DNA of 20,147 bases, taken from Clostridia bacterium. Lineage in GTDB: Bacteria; Bacillota_A; Clostridia; Oscillospirales; CAG-272. Below are positions 14,355-20,147 of this stretch, in pieces. The notes below the pieces were generated by a model, which was given only the letters and a program-made list of their open reading frames with translations, was not told the origin of the DNA and ran no database searches. The DNA is taken from contig JAGBZZ010000285.1 in assembly GCA_017652965.1 (NCBI GenBank), forward strand, positions 1 through 20,147. Direction: 5' to 3'. Positions within the stretch are counted from its first letter, which is position 1. The number at the start of each line of letters is the position of its first letter. The translations under genes and the position numbers were made by a program.

Positions 14355-15950
14355 ATGCATTCTTATATCGATCTTTTGCGTGAGCCCGACCTCGTTTTAT
14401 TCCAGTATGAGGACAGCTGTGTCCGCTGGGAGGAGCCGGACAGCCGGGAAGAGCAGACGGCAAAGCTGGAGTATACGGTAAAGGAGGGCGAGGCGATCAT
14501 TACCCTGTATCCCTCTGCCCGCCCGTATAGCCGGGTAAAGCTCCGCTTCCGCGGTGACCTTTCGGATGCCCGCCTTGTGATGGGTGATACCTTTGAGCGG
14601 TATTGCGGCGGGGCTATGTGGGATGCCAAGTGGACGGCCCCGCTGGCCGAGCGTCCCCTGCCCTGGTATTTCCATCTGCACGATGGCGAGGCACTGCATT
14701 CCTTCGGTGTCAAAACAGGGCCGAACGTGTTCTGTACCTTCAACTGTGACGAGGGGGGCATCACGCTGTGGCTGGACGTCCGCTCGGGCGGCCGTGCCGC
14801 CCGCCTTGCCGAGCCGCTGGAGGCCTGCCGCGTGGTCTGCCGTCGCGGCACACCGGGGGAGCATCCCTTCTTTGCGGCGCAGGCATTTTGCCGCATGATG
14901 TGCGAAAAGCCGAACCTTGCCAAGGAGCCGATCTTTGGTGTCAACAACTGGTACTGGGCGTACGGGCAGATCGACTTTGAAACCGTGATGCGCGAGACGG
15001 CCTACCTTGCCGAGATGACGGTGGACGCCGTCTGCCGCCCGCATATGATCATCGATGACGGCTGGCAGGTCGCGCATCGCGCGGGCTACAACGGCGGCCC
15101 CTGGAATGCCACCAACGACGGCTTCCCGGAGCTTTATGAGGTCTCGGCTAGGATCCGCGAGGGCGGCGCACGCCCCGGCATCTGGTTCCGTCCGCTTCTC
15201 GATACCGCAGGGCCGGACGAGGCAAAAAGCCCGGTGGCCTTCCATACCGAGGGCTTCCAGCTTGACCCCTCGCACCCCTACACCCTGGAAAAGGTGGCAA
15301 ACGACGTCCGCTCGCTTGTCGGCGCGGGCTTTGAGCTTCTGAAGTATGACTTCAGCGTGATCGACACCCTAAGGAGCGGGGTGGGGGCGGACGGCATGCG
15401 TGCGTTTTACGACGTCACCAAGCCCTCCTGCTATATCCTGCGCAATTTCTACAGCACGATCGAGGCGGCCTCGGGCAGTGCCAATATCTTAAGCTGTAAC
15501 GTCGTCAACCATCTGGCGGCCGGGCTTCACGCCGCACAGCGCGCGGGTGATGATACCTCTGGGCGCAACTTTGAGCAGACCCGCCTTTGCGGCGTCGGCT
15601 CGCTGACCCGCCTTGCCCAGAACAACACCTTCTTCGCCCTCGACCCCGACTGCGCCGCCTTTACCGATATGGTGGCACACGGCATCAACCTCGACTTTTT
15701 GGAGGCCGCCGCCATCAGCGGTGCCGTTACGATCGCTTCGGTCACCCCGGGGTGCCTGACAAGCGACGAGATGGCACGCATCCGCAAGATCTATAAGATC
15801 GCCTCCTGCGGTGGCCTTGGCGCTTATCCCCGTCGCTTTGTGGGAGAGAACAGCCCCGCGCACTTCCTCTGCCCGGATGGCACGACCTACGACTACGACT
15901 GGTATTCCTACTACGACGGCCGCCGCCAGTACTGGACCTGGCGCTCGTAA
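14355..15950 (+). CDS. GH36-like alpha-galactosidase family protein
   Basis: The 531-aa protein has an N-terminal beta-sandwich (about 1-175) and a (beta/alpha)8 barrel from NNWYWAYG (197-204). Barrel motifs are IIDDGW (Asp234, Asp235), RPGIWFRPL and LLKYDFS, whose Asp332 is the expected nucleophile of the GH27/GH36 retaining alpha-galactosidases. QRAGDDTSG follows, with Asp399 or Asp400 as the acid/base. The ending is short: classical GH36 enzymes are around 700 aa, so the C-terminal beta-domain is reduced to about 50 residues. AAAGGAG (14341-14347) lies 7 nt before the ATG, and there is no signal peptide. It follows the DUF4091 gene by 28 nt and ends at a strong terminator. It probably removes alpha-linked galactose or N-acetylgalactosamine from imported oligosaccharides; the exact sugar is uncertain. 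Confidence 0.82.
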   Translation: MHSYIDLLREPDLVLFQYEDSCVRWEEPDSREEQTAKLEYTVKEGEAIITLYPSARPYSRVKLRFRGDLSDARLVMGDTFERYCGGAMWDAKWTAPLAERPLPWYFHLHDGEALHSFGVKTGPNVFCTFNCDEGGITLWLDVRSGGRAARLAEPLEACRVVCRRGTPGEHPFFAAQAFCRMMCEKPNLAKEPIFGVNNWYWAYGQIDFETVMRETAYLAEMTVDAVCRPHMIIDDGWQVAHRAGYNGGPWNATNDGFPELYEVSARIREGGARPGIWFRPLLDTAGPDEAKSPVAFHTEGFQLDPSHPYTLEKVANDVRSLVGAGFELLKYDFSVIDTLRSGVGADGMRAFYDVTKPSCYILRNFYSTIEAASGSANILSCNVVNHLAAGLHAAQRAGDDTSGRNFEQTRLCGVGSLTRLAQNNTFFALDPDCAAFTDMVAHGINLDFLEAAAISGAVTIASVTPGCLTSDEMARIRKIYKIASCGGLGAYPRRFVGENSPAHFLCPDGTTYDYDWYSYYDGRRQYWTWRS

Positions 15951-15983
15951 GACGGCTGGGGGAACGGTAAGAAACTTATAAGG

Positions 15984-16031
15984 AAAAGAGCAGACCCACG
16001 GGAGATCTCTCCTGCGTATCTGCTCTTTTTT
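15984..16031 (+). terminator. Strong intrinsic terminator after the GH36-like gene
   Basis: An 11-bp perfect stem is formed by 15984-15994 and 16019-16029, with an inner GGAGA/TCTCC helix and a T6 run ending at 16031. It lies between convergent genes and has a shorter T run on the minus strand, so it may act in both directions. Confidence 0.88.
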
Positions 16032-16058
16032 GATTATCTGTAAAGTGTTCTTTGCGTT

Positions 16059-17018
16059 TTAGAGGGTTTCCGGGTAGTATCTCTTCCGCATCGCGTACAG
16101 GGTGTGCGCGTCGTTTTTCAGCTGATACTCGCGGTCGGGGGTTATCCGGGCCCAGGCGGCAACCATATACCCGGCAATCGAGGCGGGGTCGATCTGATCG
16201 CGACAGAAGGCGAGGGTCTGCTGTACGTTTGCAGCGCCTGCCTGATCCCAGCAGGAGCAGCAGGGCACCTGGCGGAAGCCATGCTCGGCAAGCTGGCGAT
16301 AGGTCTGGATGGCGCGCCCCTGGCGCGAGGCCTCCGGGTAGGTCTTGAAGGCCTCGTAGAACCAGTTGGACTGCAGGACCGACTTCGGCATTTTCGTTAA
16401 GAAGGAGGTGGGGAAGTCCCAGCAGTAATCCGACCAGACCCAAGGCGTGCATCCGTATTTCTCTACCTCGCCGAGGTAGAAGTAAAGGTCGTGCCACCAA
16501 AGCTCCTCGTGGCGGATATGCACCTGCTCGCGGAAGCGCTGATTCGGCTCGTTTTCCTCGTCCATACCGATGTGGAAGTAGCGGGGATTATCAAACACCT
16601 CGCTGACCTCACGGATGAGGTCGGCCACCACGCGATAGTACTCGGGGGTCGAGACCATGCGGCGGTAATGCTTCAGCCAGGTGTGGTGACAGCAGGAGAA
16701 GTTCAGCTTCGGGATCGGCTCAAGCCCTGCCGCACGCGCGGCGCGGAGCTTCTCGCGCAGAAGATCCTTGTCCCACGCATCGGGGGCAGAGATCTCGGGG
16801 TGGCTCTCATAGCGGATGCCGTCGCCCACGTCGACAAGAAGCATGTTGTATCGCCGCTCGGCAAGGAAGGGGATCATCGTATCCCAGGTCGGGATATCGA
16901 TATTGTTGTTCTCGGTATAGCGCTTGTCAAGGTACCAGCCGCGCGGCGGGGTGTTTTCATCGTCCCACATATGGTTGCTGATGCCCATAAAATAGGCAAA
17001 GATCATAGGCTCTGTCAT
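16059..17018 (-). CDS. GH20-like TIM-barrel protein (putative glycosidase)
   Basis: The 319-aa protein looks like a bare TIM barrel. Its strongest motif is YFHIGMDEENE (147-157). The Asp153-Glu154 pair after H-I-G matches the catalytic DE of GH20 beta-N-acetylhexosaminidases. Other barrel strands are YNMLLVDVGDGI (57-68), LEPIPKLNFS (99-108) and TPWVWSDYCWDF. It lacks the extra N-terminal domain of true GH20 enzymes and is shorter than they usually are, so it may belong to an uncharacterised relative. AAGGAGA (17026-17032) precedes the ATG by 7 nt and overlaps the stop codon of the upstream gene, giving tight coupling. No signal peptide is seen. Its partner encodes an epimerase-like protein, which fits a cytoplasmic sugar pathway. 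Confidence 0.6.
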   Translation of the reverse strand: MTEPMIFAYFMGISNHMWDDENTPPRGWYLDKRYTENNNIDIPTWDTMIPFLAERRYNMLLVDVGDGIRYESHPEISAPDAWDKDLLREKLRAARAAGLEPIPKLNFSCCHHTWLKHYRRMVSTPEYYRVVADLIREVSEVFDNPRYFHIGMDEENEPNQRFREQVHIRHEELWWHDLYFYLGEVEKYGCTPWVWSDYCWDFPTSFLTKMPKSVLQSNWFYEAFKTYPEASRQGRAIQTYRQLAEHGFRQVPCCSCWDQAGAANVQQTLAFCRDQIDPASIAGYMVAAWARITPDREYQLKNDAHTLYAMRKRYYPETL

Positions 17019-17030
17019 GTGTACTTCTCC

Positions 17031-17942
17031 TTATACGCTTTTGACGGCAAGATCCAGGGTAAAGGTCACGCTCTCGCCCGCCTTTACCGTGCGGTAGGTA
17101 AAGCTTGTATCCAGGGGGGTGGTGCAGGGCTCAAGCCCCAGGGCATAATCGCCCGAGGCCATGCTCTTCCATTCCAAAAAGCTTGGGAGGGTGTCCTTGG
17201 AGTAGGTAAGGCAAAAGGCCTTGCCGAGGGCCTTGTTGACAAGCGACACCTGCGGGGTCTTGGGATAGAGGTAGTAGCACCGCTCGGGCTGGTTCGGGAT
17301 AGGCTCCTCGATCAGAAAGCGGGTGGCGGCCGTCTCCTCGGCAAAGGGGGATCTCGTGAAGTACTCCTCGGCATCGGTCTCGATGTATGCCCCGGCATCC
17401 AGCAGGGGATAGCCGACGTTTACGTGGTAAAGCAGGCAGTATTCCTCGTCGCGGTAGCCCTCGTTGCAAAGGACGTCCACAACGTGCAGGGTGTCCTCCC
17501 CGATGGCCGAGCGGATCGTGCGGTGCATGACAAGCTCCTTACCAAACAGCGCCGTATCACGGATCACGGCCTCCACCACGATCCCGTCCTCACCGCATTC
17601 GGCACGCAGGATCTCGGCGGGGATATTATGAAAGCTGCCGTGCAGCTCAAAGCCCTCTCGGCGGCCGGCACTGTCCAGCCCGCAGGTGTACATCATACCA
17701 CCCTCAAAGCGGGAAAGAAAGGGGATCTCGCGCCGCGTGAATCCGTTTTTGGAAATAAAGGAAATATTCTGTCCCTCGTGGTATACCTGCATCACGTCGA
17801 GGGCCTTGCTGACGTTCAGAAGAAAGCGAAGCCTGCCGTTATCGCAGTCGATCACCTCAAGGCCGTCCTCCTTGCCCCCCGCGAGGCGATAGCGCCGCAG
17901 GCTTGCCACCTGTGCGAGGTTGGAGATCTTACCGTTTTTCAT
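17031..17942 (-). CDS. DUF4432 family protein, aldose-1-epimerase-like
   Basis: The 303-aa beta-rich protein matches the DUF4432 branch of the galactose mutarotase-like fold. Mutarotases interconvert sugar anomers using a His and a Glu. Here the candidates are HGSFHN (His101, His105), LYHVNVG (His173) and ALGLEPCT (Glu271). The start is the ATG at 17942, with AAAGGAG about 7 nt upstream; the in-frame ATG at 17984 lies in the promoter -10 and is rejected. There is no signal peptide. It is the first gene of a two-gene operon, with the GH20-like gene 12 nt downstream. A role in converting the sugar that the neighbouring hydrolase releases is plausible but inferred; the true substrate of most DUF4432 proteins is not known. 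Confidence 0.82.
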   Translation of the reverse strand: MKNGKISNLAQVASLRRYRLAGGKEDGLEVIDCDNGRLRFLLNVSKALDVMQVYHEGQNISFISKNGFTRREIPFLSRFEGGMMYTCGLDSAGRREGFELHGSFHNIPAEILRAECGEDGIVVEAVIRDTALFGKELVMHRTIRSAIGEDTLHVVDVLCNEGYRDEEYCLLYHVNVGYPLLDAGAYIETDAEEYFTRSPFAEETAATRFLIEEPIPNQPERCYYLYPKTPQVSLVNKALGKAFCLTYSKDTLPSFLEWKSMASGDYALGLEPCTTPLDTSFTYRTVKAGESVTFTLDLAVKSV

Positions 17943-17983
17943 ACCCTGCTCCTTTTTGATCAAATATTGCGTGTGTTTACCCA

Positions 17984-18012
17984 ATTATAGCACAGCCCTA
18001 TCGGCTTTGCAA
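17984..18012 (-). promoter_or_regulatory. Promoter of the DUF4432 operon
   Basis: On the minus strand, TTGCAA (18012-18007) and TATAAT (17989-17984) are 17 nt apart. The spacer has a weak AGCC-N5-GGCT repeat. It is divergent from the CDF promoter, which uses the same -35 hexamer. Confidence 0.8.
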
Positions 18013-18053
18013 GGGAAAAACGGGAAGAGGGGGGATCTTTTTTTGCTTTTTTC

Positions 18054-18082
18054 TTGCAAAGTGCGCCGTTTGGCTGTATAAT
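18054..18082 (+). promoter_or_regulatory. Promoter of the CDF-YgjV operon
   Basis: TTGCAA (18054-18059) and TATAAT (18077-18082) are 17 nt apart, preceded by a T-rich tract. Transcription should begin near 18089-18091, at the edge of the first leader palindrome. Confidence 0.8.
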
Positions 18083-18090
18083 AAAAAAGC

Positions 18091-18117
18091 GTGCCGCGCG
18101 GCACAGTATACGATACT
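18091..18117. promoter_or_regulatory. Two abutting palindromes in the CDF leader
   Basis: GTGCCGCGCGGCAC (18091-18104) is a perfect 14-bp palindrome. It is followed without a gap by AGTAT-ACG-ATACT (18105-18117), also perfect. Together they fill the leader from the predicted start site to the Shine-Dalgarno. They may be operators for a metal-sensing repressor or two RNA hairpins. Confidence 0.55.
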
Positions 18118-18129
18118 AAGGGGGAAGCC

Positions 18130-19263
18130 ATGTTAGAAAACAAAAGGGACAGTGCCATGCGGGAAAGACGCGGCAAGCGTGCAGGCCTTGTCGGCATTCT
18201 CGTCAATCTCGTATTGGCGCTCGGCAAGATGGCCGTCGGCTCGCTTTTCGGCGTCCTTTCTCTGACGGCGGACGGTCTTAACAACCTCACAGACTGCGGC
18301 TCAAGTGCCATTTCGGTGCTTTCCTTTAAGCTGTCCTCTAAGCCCGCCGACCGTGAGCATCCCTACGGGCATGAGCGTATCGAGTACGTCTTTTCGCTTG
18401 GGGTCGCCTTTCTGGTGCTTCTCTTTGCTTTTGAAACCGGCAAGGAGGCGGTCGGTAAGATCATCACCCCCACCGCCCTGCAGTTCTCCCTGTGGGTGAT
18501 CGCGGTGGCGGTAGTGTCCATCCTTGCCAAGTGCGGCCTTTACTTTTATTACCGCCGCGAGGCTAAGGCGATCGATTCGGATATTCTGAAGGCCGCCGCC
18601 CTTGACTGCCTCGGCGACTGCATCTCCACAGGCATCGTGCTGATCTGTTGCATCGTCGGCAAGCTGACAGGCCTGAATATCGACGGATACGCGGGTATCC
18701 TTGTGGCCCTCTTTGTGGCACGCGCTGGCATTGAGATCCTGCGTGAGACCTTCTCCAAGCTGATCGGCCAGGCGCCTCCGCCTGAGCTGGTGGCAGAGCT
18801 TGAGGCGCACATCTGCGCCTATCCCGGGGTGCTTGGCATCCATGACCTTGCCGTCTATGCCTATGGGCCGAAGAAGTATTTCGCCAGCGTACACGTGGAG
18901 GTGGACGCCGCCGTCCCCGTTTTGACCTCGCACGAACTTGTCGATACCATCGAAAGAGAGCTGATCGAGCGCACGGGTATCCTTCTGACAGGTCACCTTG
19001 ACCCCATCGTGACAAGCGACGAGCGCACAAACAGCCTGCGCACCTATATGATGGCGTGGGTCAAGGAGATCGACCCGCACTTCTCCATCCACGATTTTCG
19101 TATGGTACCGGGGGAGGCACGCACCAACGTGCTTTTCGATATCGCGATCCCCTTTGATGCGTCTGTCGAGGAGGAGGAGCTGCGTGCCCGCGCGGCCGCC
19201 GCCGTGGTAGCGCTTGACCCCTCCTATTGCCCTATCGTAACGGTGGAGCATACCATTTTATAA
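18130..19263 (+). CDS. Cation diffusion facilitator (CDF) metal exporter, MntE-like signature
   Basis: The 377-aa membrane protein exports divalent metal ions by proton antiport. Six transmembrane helices lie between about 18 and 205. The metal-site motifs are Asn51-x3-Asp55 in helix 2 (ADGLNNLTD) and Asp159-x3-Asp163 in helix 5 (DCLGD). This N-D-D-D set is the one described for manganese exporters such as MntE, whereas zinc exporters usually have His in one position. EHPYGHER (76-83) is a common CDF loop. The cytoplasmic part is unusually long and seems to contain two copies of the dimerisation domain: one from about 216 (GIHDLAVYAYG) and one from about 303 (SIHDFRMVPG). AAGGGGG precedes the ATG at 18130 by 5 nt. 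It is co-transcribed with the next gene, 19 nt away. Confidence 0.9.
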   Translation: MLENKRDSAMRERRGKRAGLVGILVNLVLALGKMAVGSLFGVLSLTADGLNNLTDCGSSAISVLSFKLSSKPADREHPYGHERIEYVFSLGVAFLVLLFAFETGKEAVGKIITPTALQFSLWVIAVAVVSILAKCGLYFYYRREAKAIDSDILKAAALDCLGDCISTGIVLICCIVGKLTGLNIDGYAGILVALFVARAGIEILRETFSKLIGQAPPPELVAELEAHICAYPGVLGIHDLAVYAYGPKKYFASVHVEVDAAVPVLTSHELVDTIERELIERTGILLTGHLDPIVTSDERTNSLRTYMMAWVKEIDPHFSIHDFRMVPGEARTNVLFDIAIPFDASVEEEELRARAAAAVVALDPSYCPIVTVEHTIL

Positions 19264-19282
19264 GATACGGCAGAGGAATACC

Positions 19283-19807
19283 ATGGAGATTTTGACCGAT
19301 CTTCTCGGGGCACTCGGCATTGCCGCGGCCGTCCTTGCCTTTCAGTGCAAGCGGCACGGGCGGGTGCTGACCTATCGCACCGCCAACGAGATCCTTTTCG
19401 GGATACAGTTTTTCCTGCTTGGCGCGTATACGGGCGTCGCCATGAACTTTGTGGGCAGTATCCGCAACACCATCTTTACCGTCCAGGTCAAGAAGGGCAA
19501 AAGCACCCGCCTTACCGGCCTTCTTTTCTGTCTTTTCTTCCTTATCTTCGGGCTTCTGACCTGGGAAGGGCCGAAAAGCCTTCTCATCATCAGCGCCAAG
19601 ATCATCTCCACCCTGGCCTTTGGCAACAAGAACCTGCTTGTCGTGCGACTTCTGATCCTTGTGACCTCCTCGGCCTGGATGATCTATGATTTCACCGTCG
19701 GCTCGTACGCCGGGGTGGTATGCGAGATGCTGACCCTTGCCTCCATCGTCATTGCCCTTTTCCGCTTCCATATTCCGCATAAGAAACGGGAAAAGACCGA
19801 TGCGTAA
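19283..19807 (+). CDS. YgjV-like inner membrane protein
   Basis: The 174-aa protein has five or six hydrophobic segments and little soluble sequence, with a basic C-terminal tail (PHKKREKTD). The pattern ALGIAAAVLAFQCKR at the start, then NEILFGIQFFLLGAYTGVAMNFVGSIRN, matches the YgjV/Imp family of small bacterial membrane proteins. Their function is unknown. AGAGGA (19272-19277) lies 5 nt before the ATG. It follows the CDF gene by 19 nt and is followed by a terminator, so it is the last gene of a two-gene operon. The pairing with a metal exporter might mean a shared stress response, but nothing in the sequence shows a direct role. Confidence 0.75.
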   Translation: MEILTDLLGALGIAAAVLAFQCKRHGRVLTYRTANEILFGIQFFLLGAYTGVAMNFVGSIRNTIFTVQVKKGKSTRLTGLLFCLFFLIFGLLTWEGPKSLLIISAKIISTLAFGNKNLLVVRLLILVTSSAWMIYDFTVGSYAGVVCEMLTLASIVIALFRFHIPHKKREKTDA

Positions 19808-19868
19808 AAAAGCATAATAAAAAAGGATACGCTCCGAGACTCTGCAAAATTAGCGGTAAAATGAAATT

Positions 19869-19899
19869 AGCCACCACGTTTTTTTCGTGGTGGCTTTTT
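19869..19899 (+). terminator. Intrinsic terminator of the CDF-YgjV operon
   Basis: AGCCACCACG (19869-19878) and CGTGGTGGCT (19886-19895) form a perfect 10-bp stem with a T7 loop and a T5 tail. It lies 61 nt after the stop codon; the sequence between is AT-rich and holds nothing I can identify. Confidence 0.92.
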
Positions 19900-19905
19900 G
19901 ATATG

Positions 19906-19940
19906 CAGAAAACAAAGAAAAGCCCCGCGCGTGGCGGGGC
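19906..19940 (-). terminator. Intrinsic terminator of the right-edge minus-strand gene
   Basis: On the minus strand, GCCCCGC and GCGGGGC (19940-19934 and 19928-19922) form a 7-bp stem with a 5-nt loop, followed by TTTTCTTTGTTTTC. It begins 5 nt after the stop codon at 19946. Confidence 0.82.
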
Positions 19941-19945
19941 GAGAT

Positions 19946-20147
19946 TTACGGCTTTTTGGCAACTGCTTTCAAGCGAGCCACGAGTGTTTCATAACGCGGG
20001 TCGGCTCGCAAAACAGCAGCTTCATCATCGGTTGTTAACCAATTAAGCATAGACTGCGAGCGGTTGCCCTCGGCTTCCATGATCCAGCCACCATCGGAAT
20101 AACCGCGCAGAACAGGTGAAGTATGGTCAGCATCAAAATCATAAGTA
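19946..20147 (-). CDS. Partial CDS, C-terminal 66 residues of an unrecognised protein
   Basis: The frame is open from the right edge to TAA at 19948-19946. The visible peptide includes TYDFDADHTSPVLRGY, DGGWIMEAEGNRSQSMLNWL and, at the end, DPRYETLVARLKAVAKKP. It has no membrane segment, and the end looks like an amphipathic helix. I do not recognise the family. Codon choice differs from every other gene here: it uses GCT, TCA, CCT, TTA, TTG, CGA, ACA and ACT freely, whereas the neighbours prefer GCC, CTT/CTG, CGC and ACC. That suggests a different origin, perhaps transfer or a prophage edge, but 200 bp is a small sample. A terminator follows its stop, supporting that it is a real gene. Confidence 0.65.
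   Translation of the reverse strand, partial: TYDFDADHTSPVLRGYSDGGWIMEAEGNRSQSMLNWLTTDDEAAVLRADPRYETLVARLKAVAKKP

Noticed and set aside
17994..18006. AGCC-N5-GGCT repeat in the DUF4432 promoter spacer as an operator
   Set aside because: Arms of four bases are expected by chance in GC-rich DNA. It is noted only in the promoter entry.
18083..18129. yybP-ykoY manganese riboswitch upstream of the CDF gene
   Set aside because: The leader is only about 40 nt, too short for that fold, and the conserved loop sequences are absent.
19808..19868. tRNA or attachment site at the compositional break
   Set aside because: No T-arm, acceptor pairing or direct repeat could be found in this short stretch.

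Overview
The window looks like a chromosomal stretch from a GC-rich, uncultured member of the Bacillota, probably a gut or rumen Clostridium-like lineage (inference). The reasons are strong AGGAGG-type Shine-Dalgarno sites, sigma-A promoters with TATAAT and 17-bp spacing, intrinsic terminators, and a gene set of cytoplasmic glycosidases, AraC, MATE, DMT and CDF proteins typical of these bacteria. There are no SusC/D genes, no rRNA or tRNA genes, no CRISPR array and no recognisable insertion sequence. Fifteen complete genes are present, plus one partial gene at each edge.

Layout. A partial minus-strand gene (1-204) is divergent from a GH20-like TIM-barrel protein (387-2558), which ends at a long bidirectional terminator. 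A minus-strand operon encodes a MATE exporter (3832-5235) followed by an alpha/beta-hydrolase esterase (2616-3812). Divergent from it, a two-gene plus operon encodes an (alpha/alpha)6-barrel protein (5467-7020) and an endonuclease/exonuclease/phosphatase-fold hydrolase (7028-7807). A GH4 glycosidase (7862-9256, minus) is divergent from an AraC regulator (9396-10187). A DMT permease (10285-11205) and a Gfo/Idh/MocA oxidoreductase (11252-12499) follow. The oxidoreductase has an in-frame TAG 17 codons before what looks like its ancestral end. A DUF4091/GH123-like protein (12644-14326) and a GH36-like alpha-galactosidase (14355-15950) form the next pair. On the minus strand, a DUF4432 aldose-epimerase-like protein (17031-17942) leads a GH20-like protein (16059-17018). 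A CDF metal exporter (18130-19263) and a YgjV-like membrane protein (19283-19807) close the ordinary part. The last ~200 bp hold the 3' end of a minus-strand gene with clearly different codon use.

How the genes work together. Seven or eight proteins are carbohydrate-active or sugar-oxidoreducing, and none of their N-termini shows a secretion signal. They would therefore finish the breakdown of imported oligosaccharides in the cytoplasm. The mix of GH20-like, GH123-like, GH36-like and GH4 enzymes suits galactose- or hexosamine-containing glycans, but substrates cannot be read from sequence alone. No sugar ABC or PTS transporter is present, so uptake must be encoded elsewhere.

The most notable signals outside the genes are regulatory. 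They include perfect palindromes inside the promoter spacers of the MATE and DMT genes, two back-to-back palindromes filling the CDF leader, a shared CCCGTCTGC motif just upstream of two -35 boxes, and a recurrent CTTGC -35 variant. I found no convincing evidence of a wholly new defence or mobile system.
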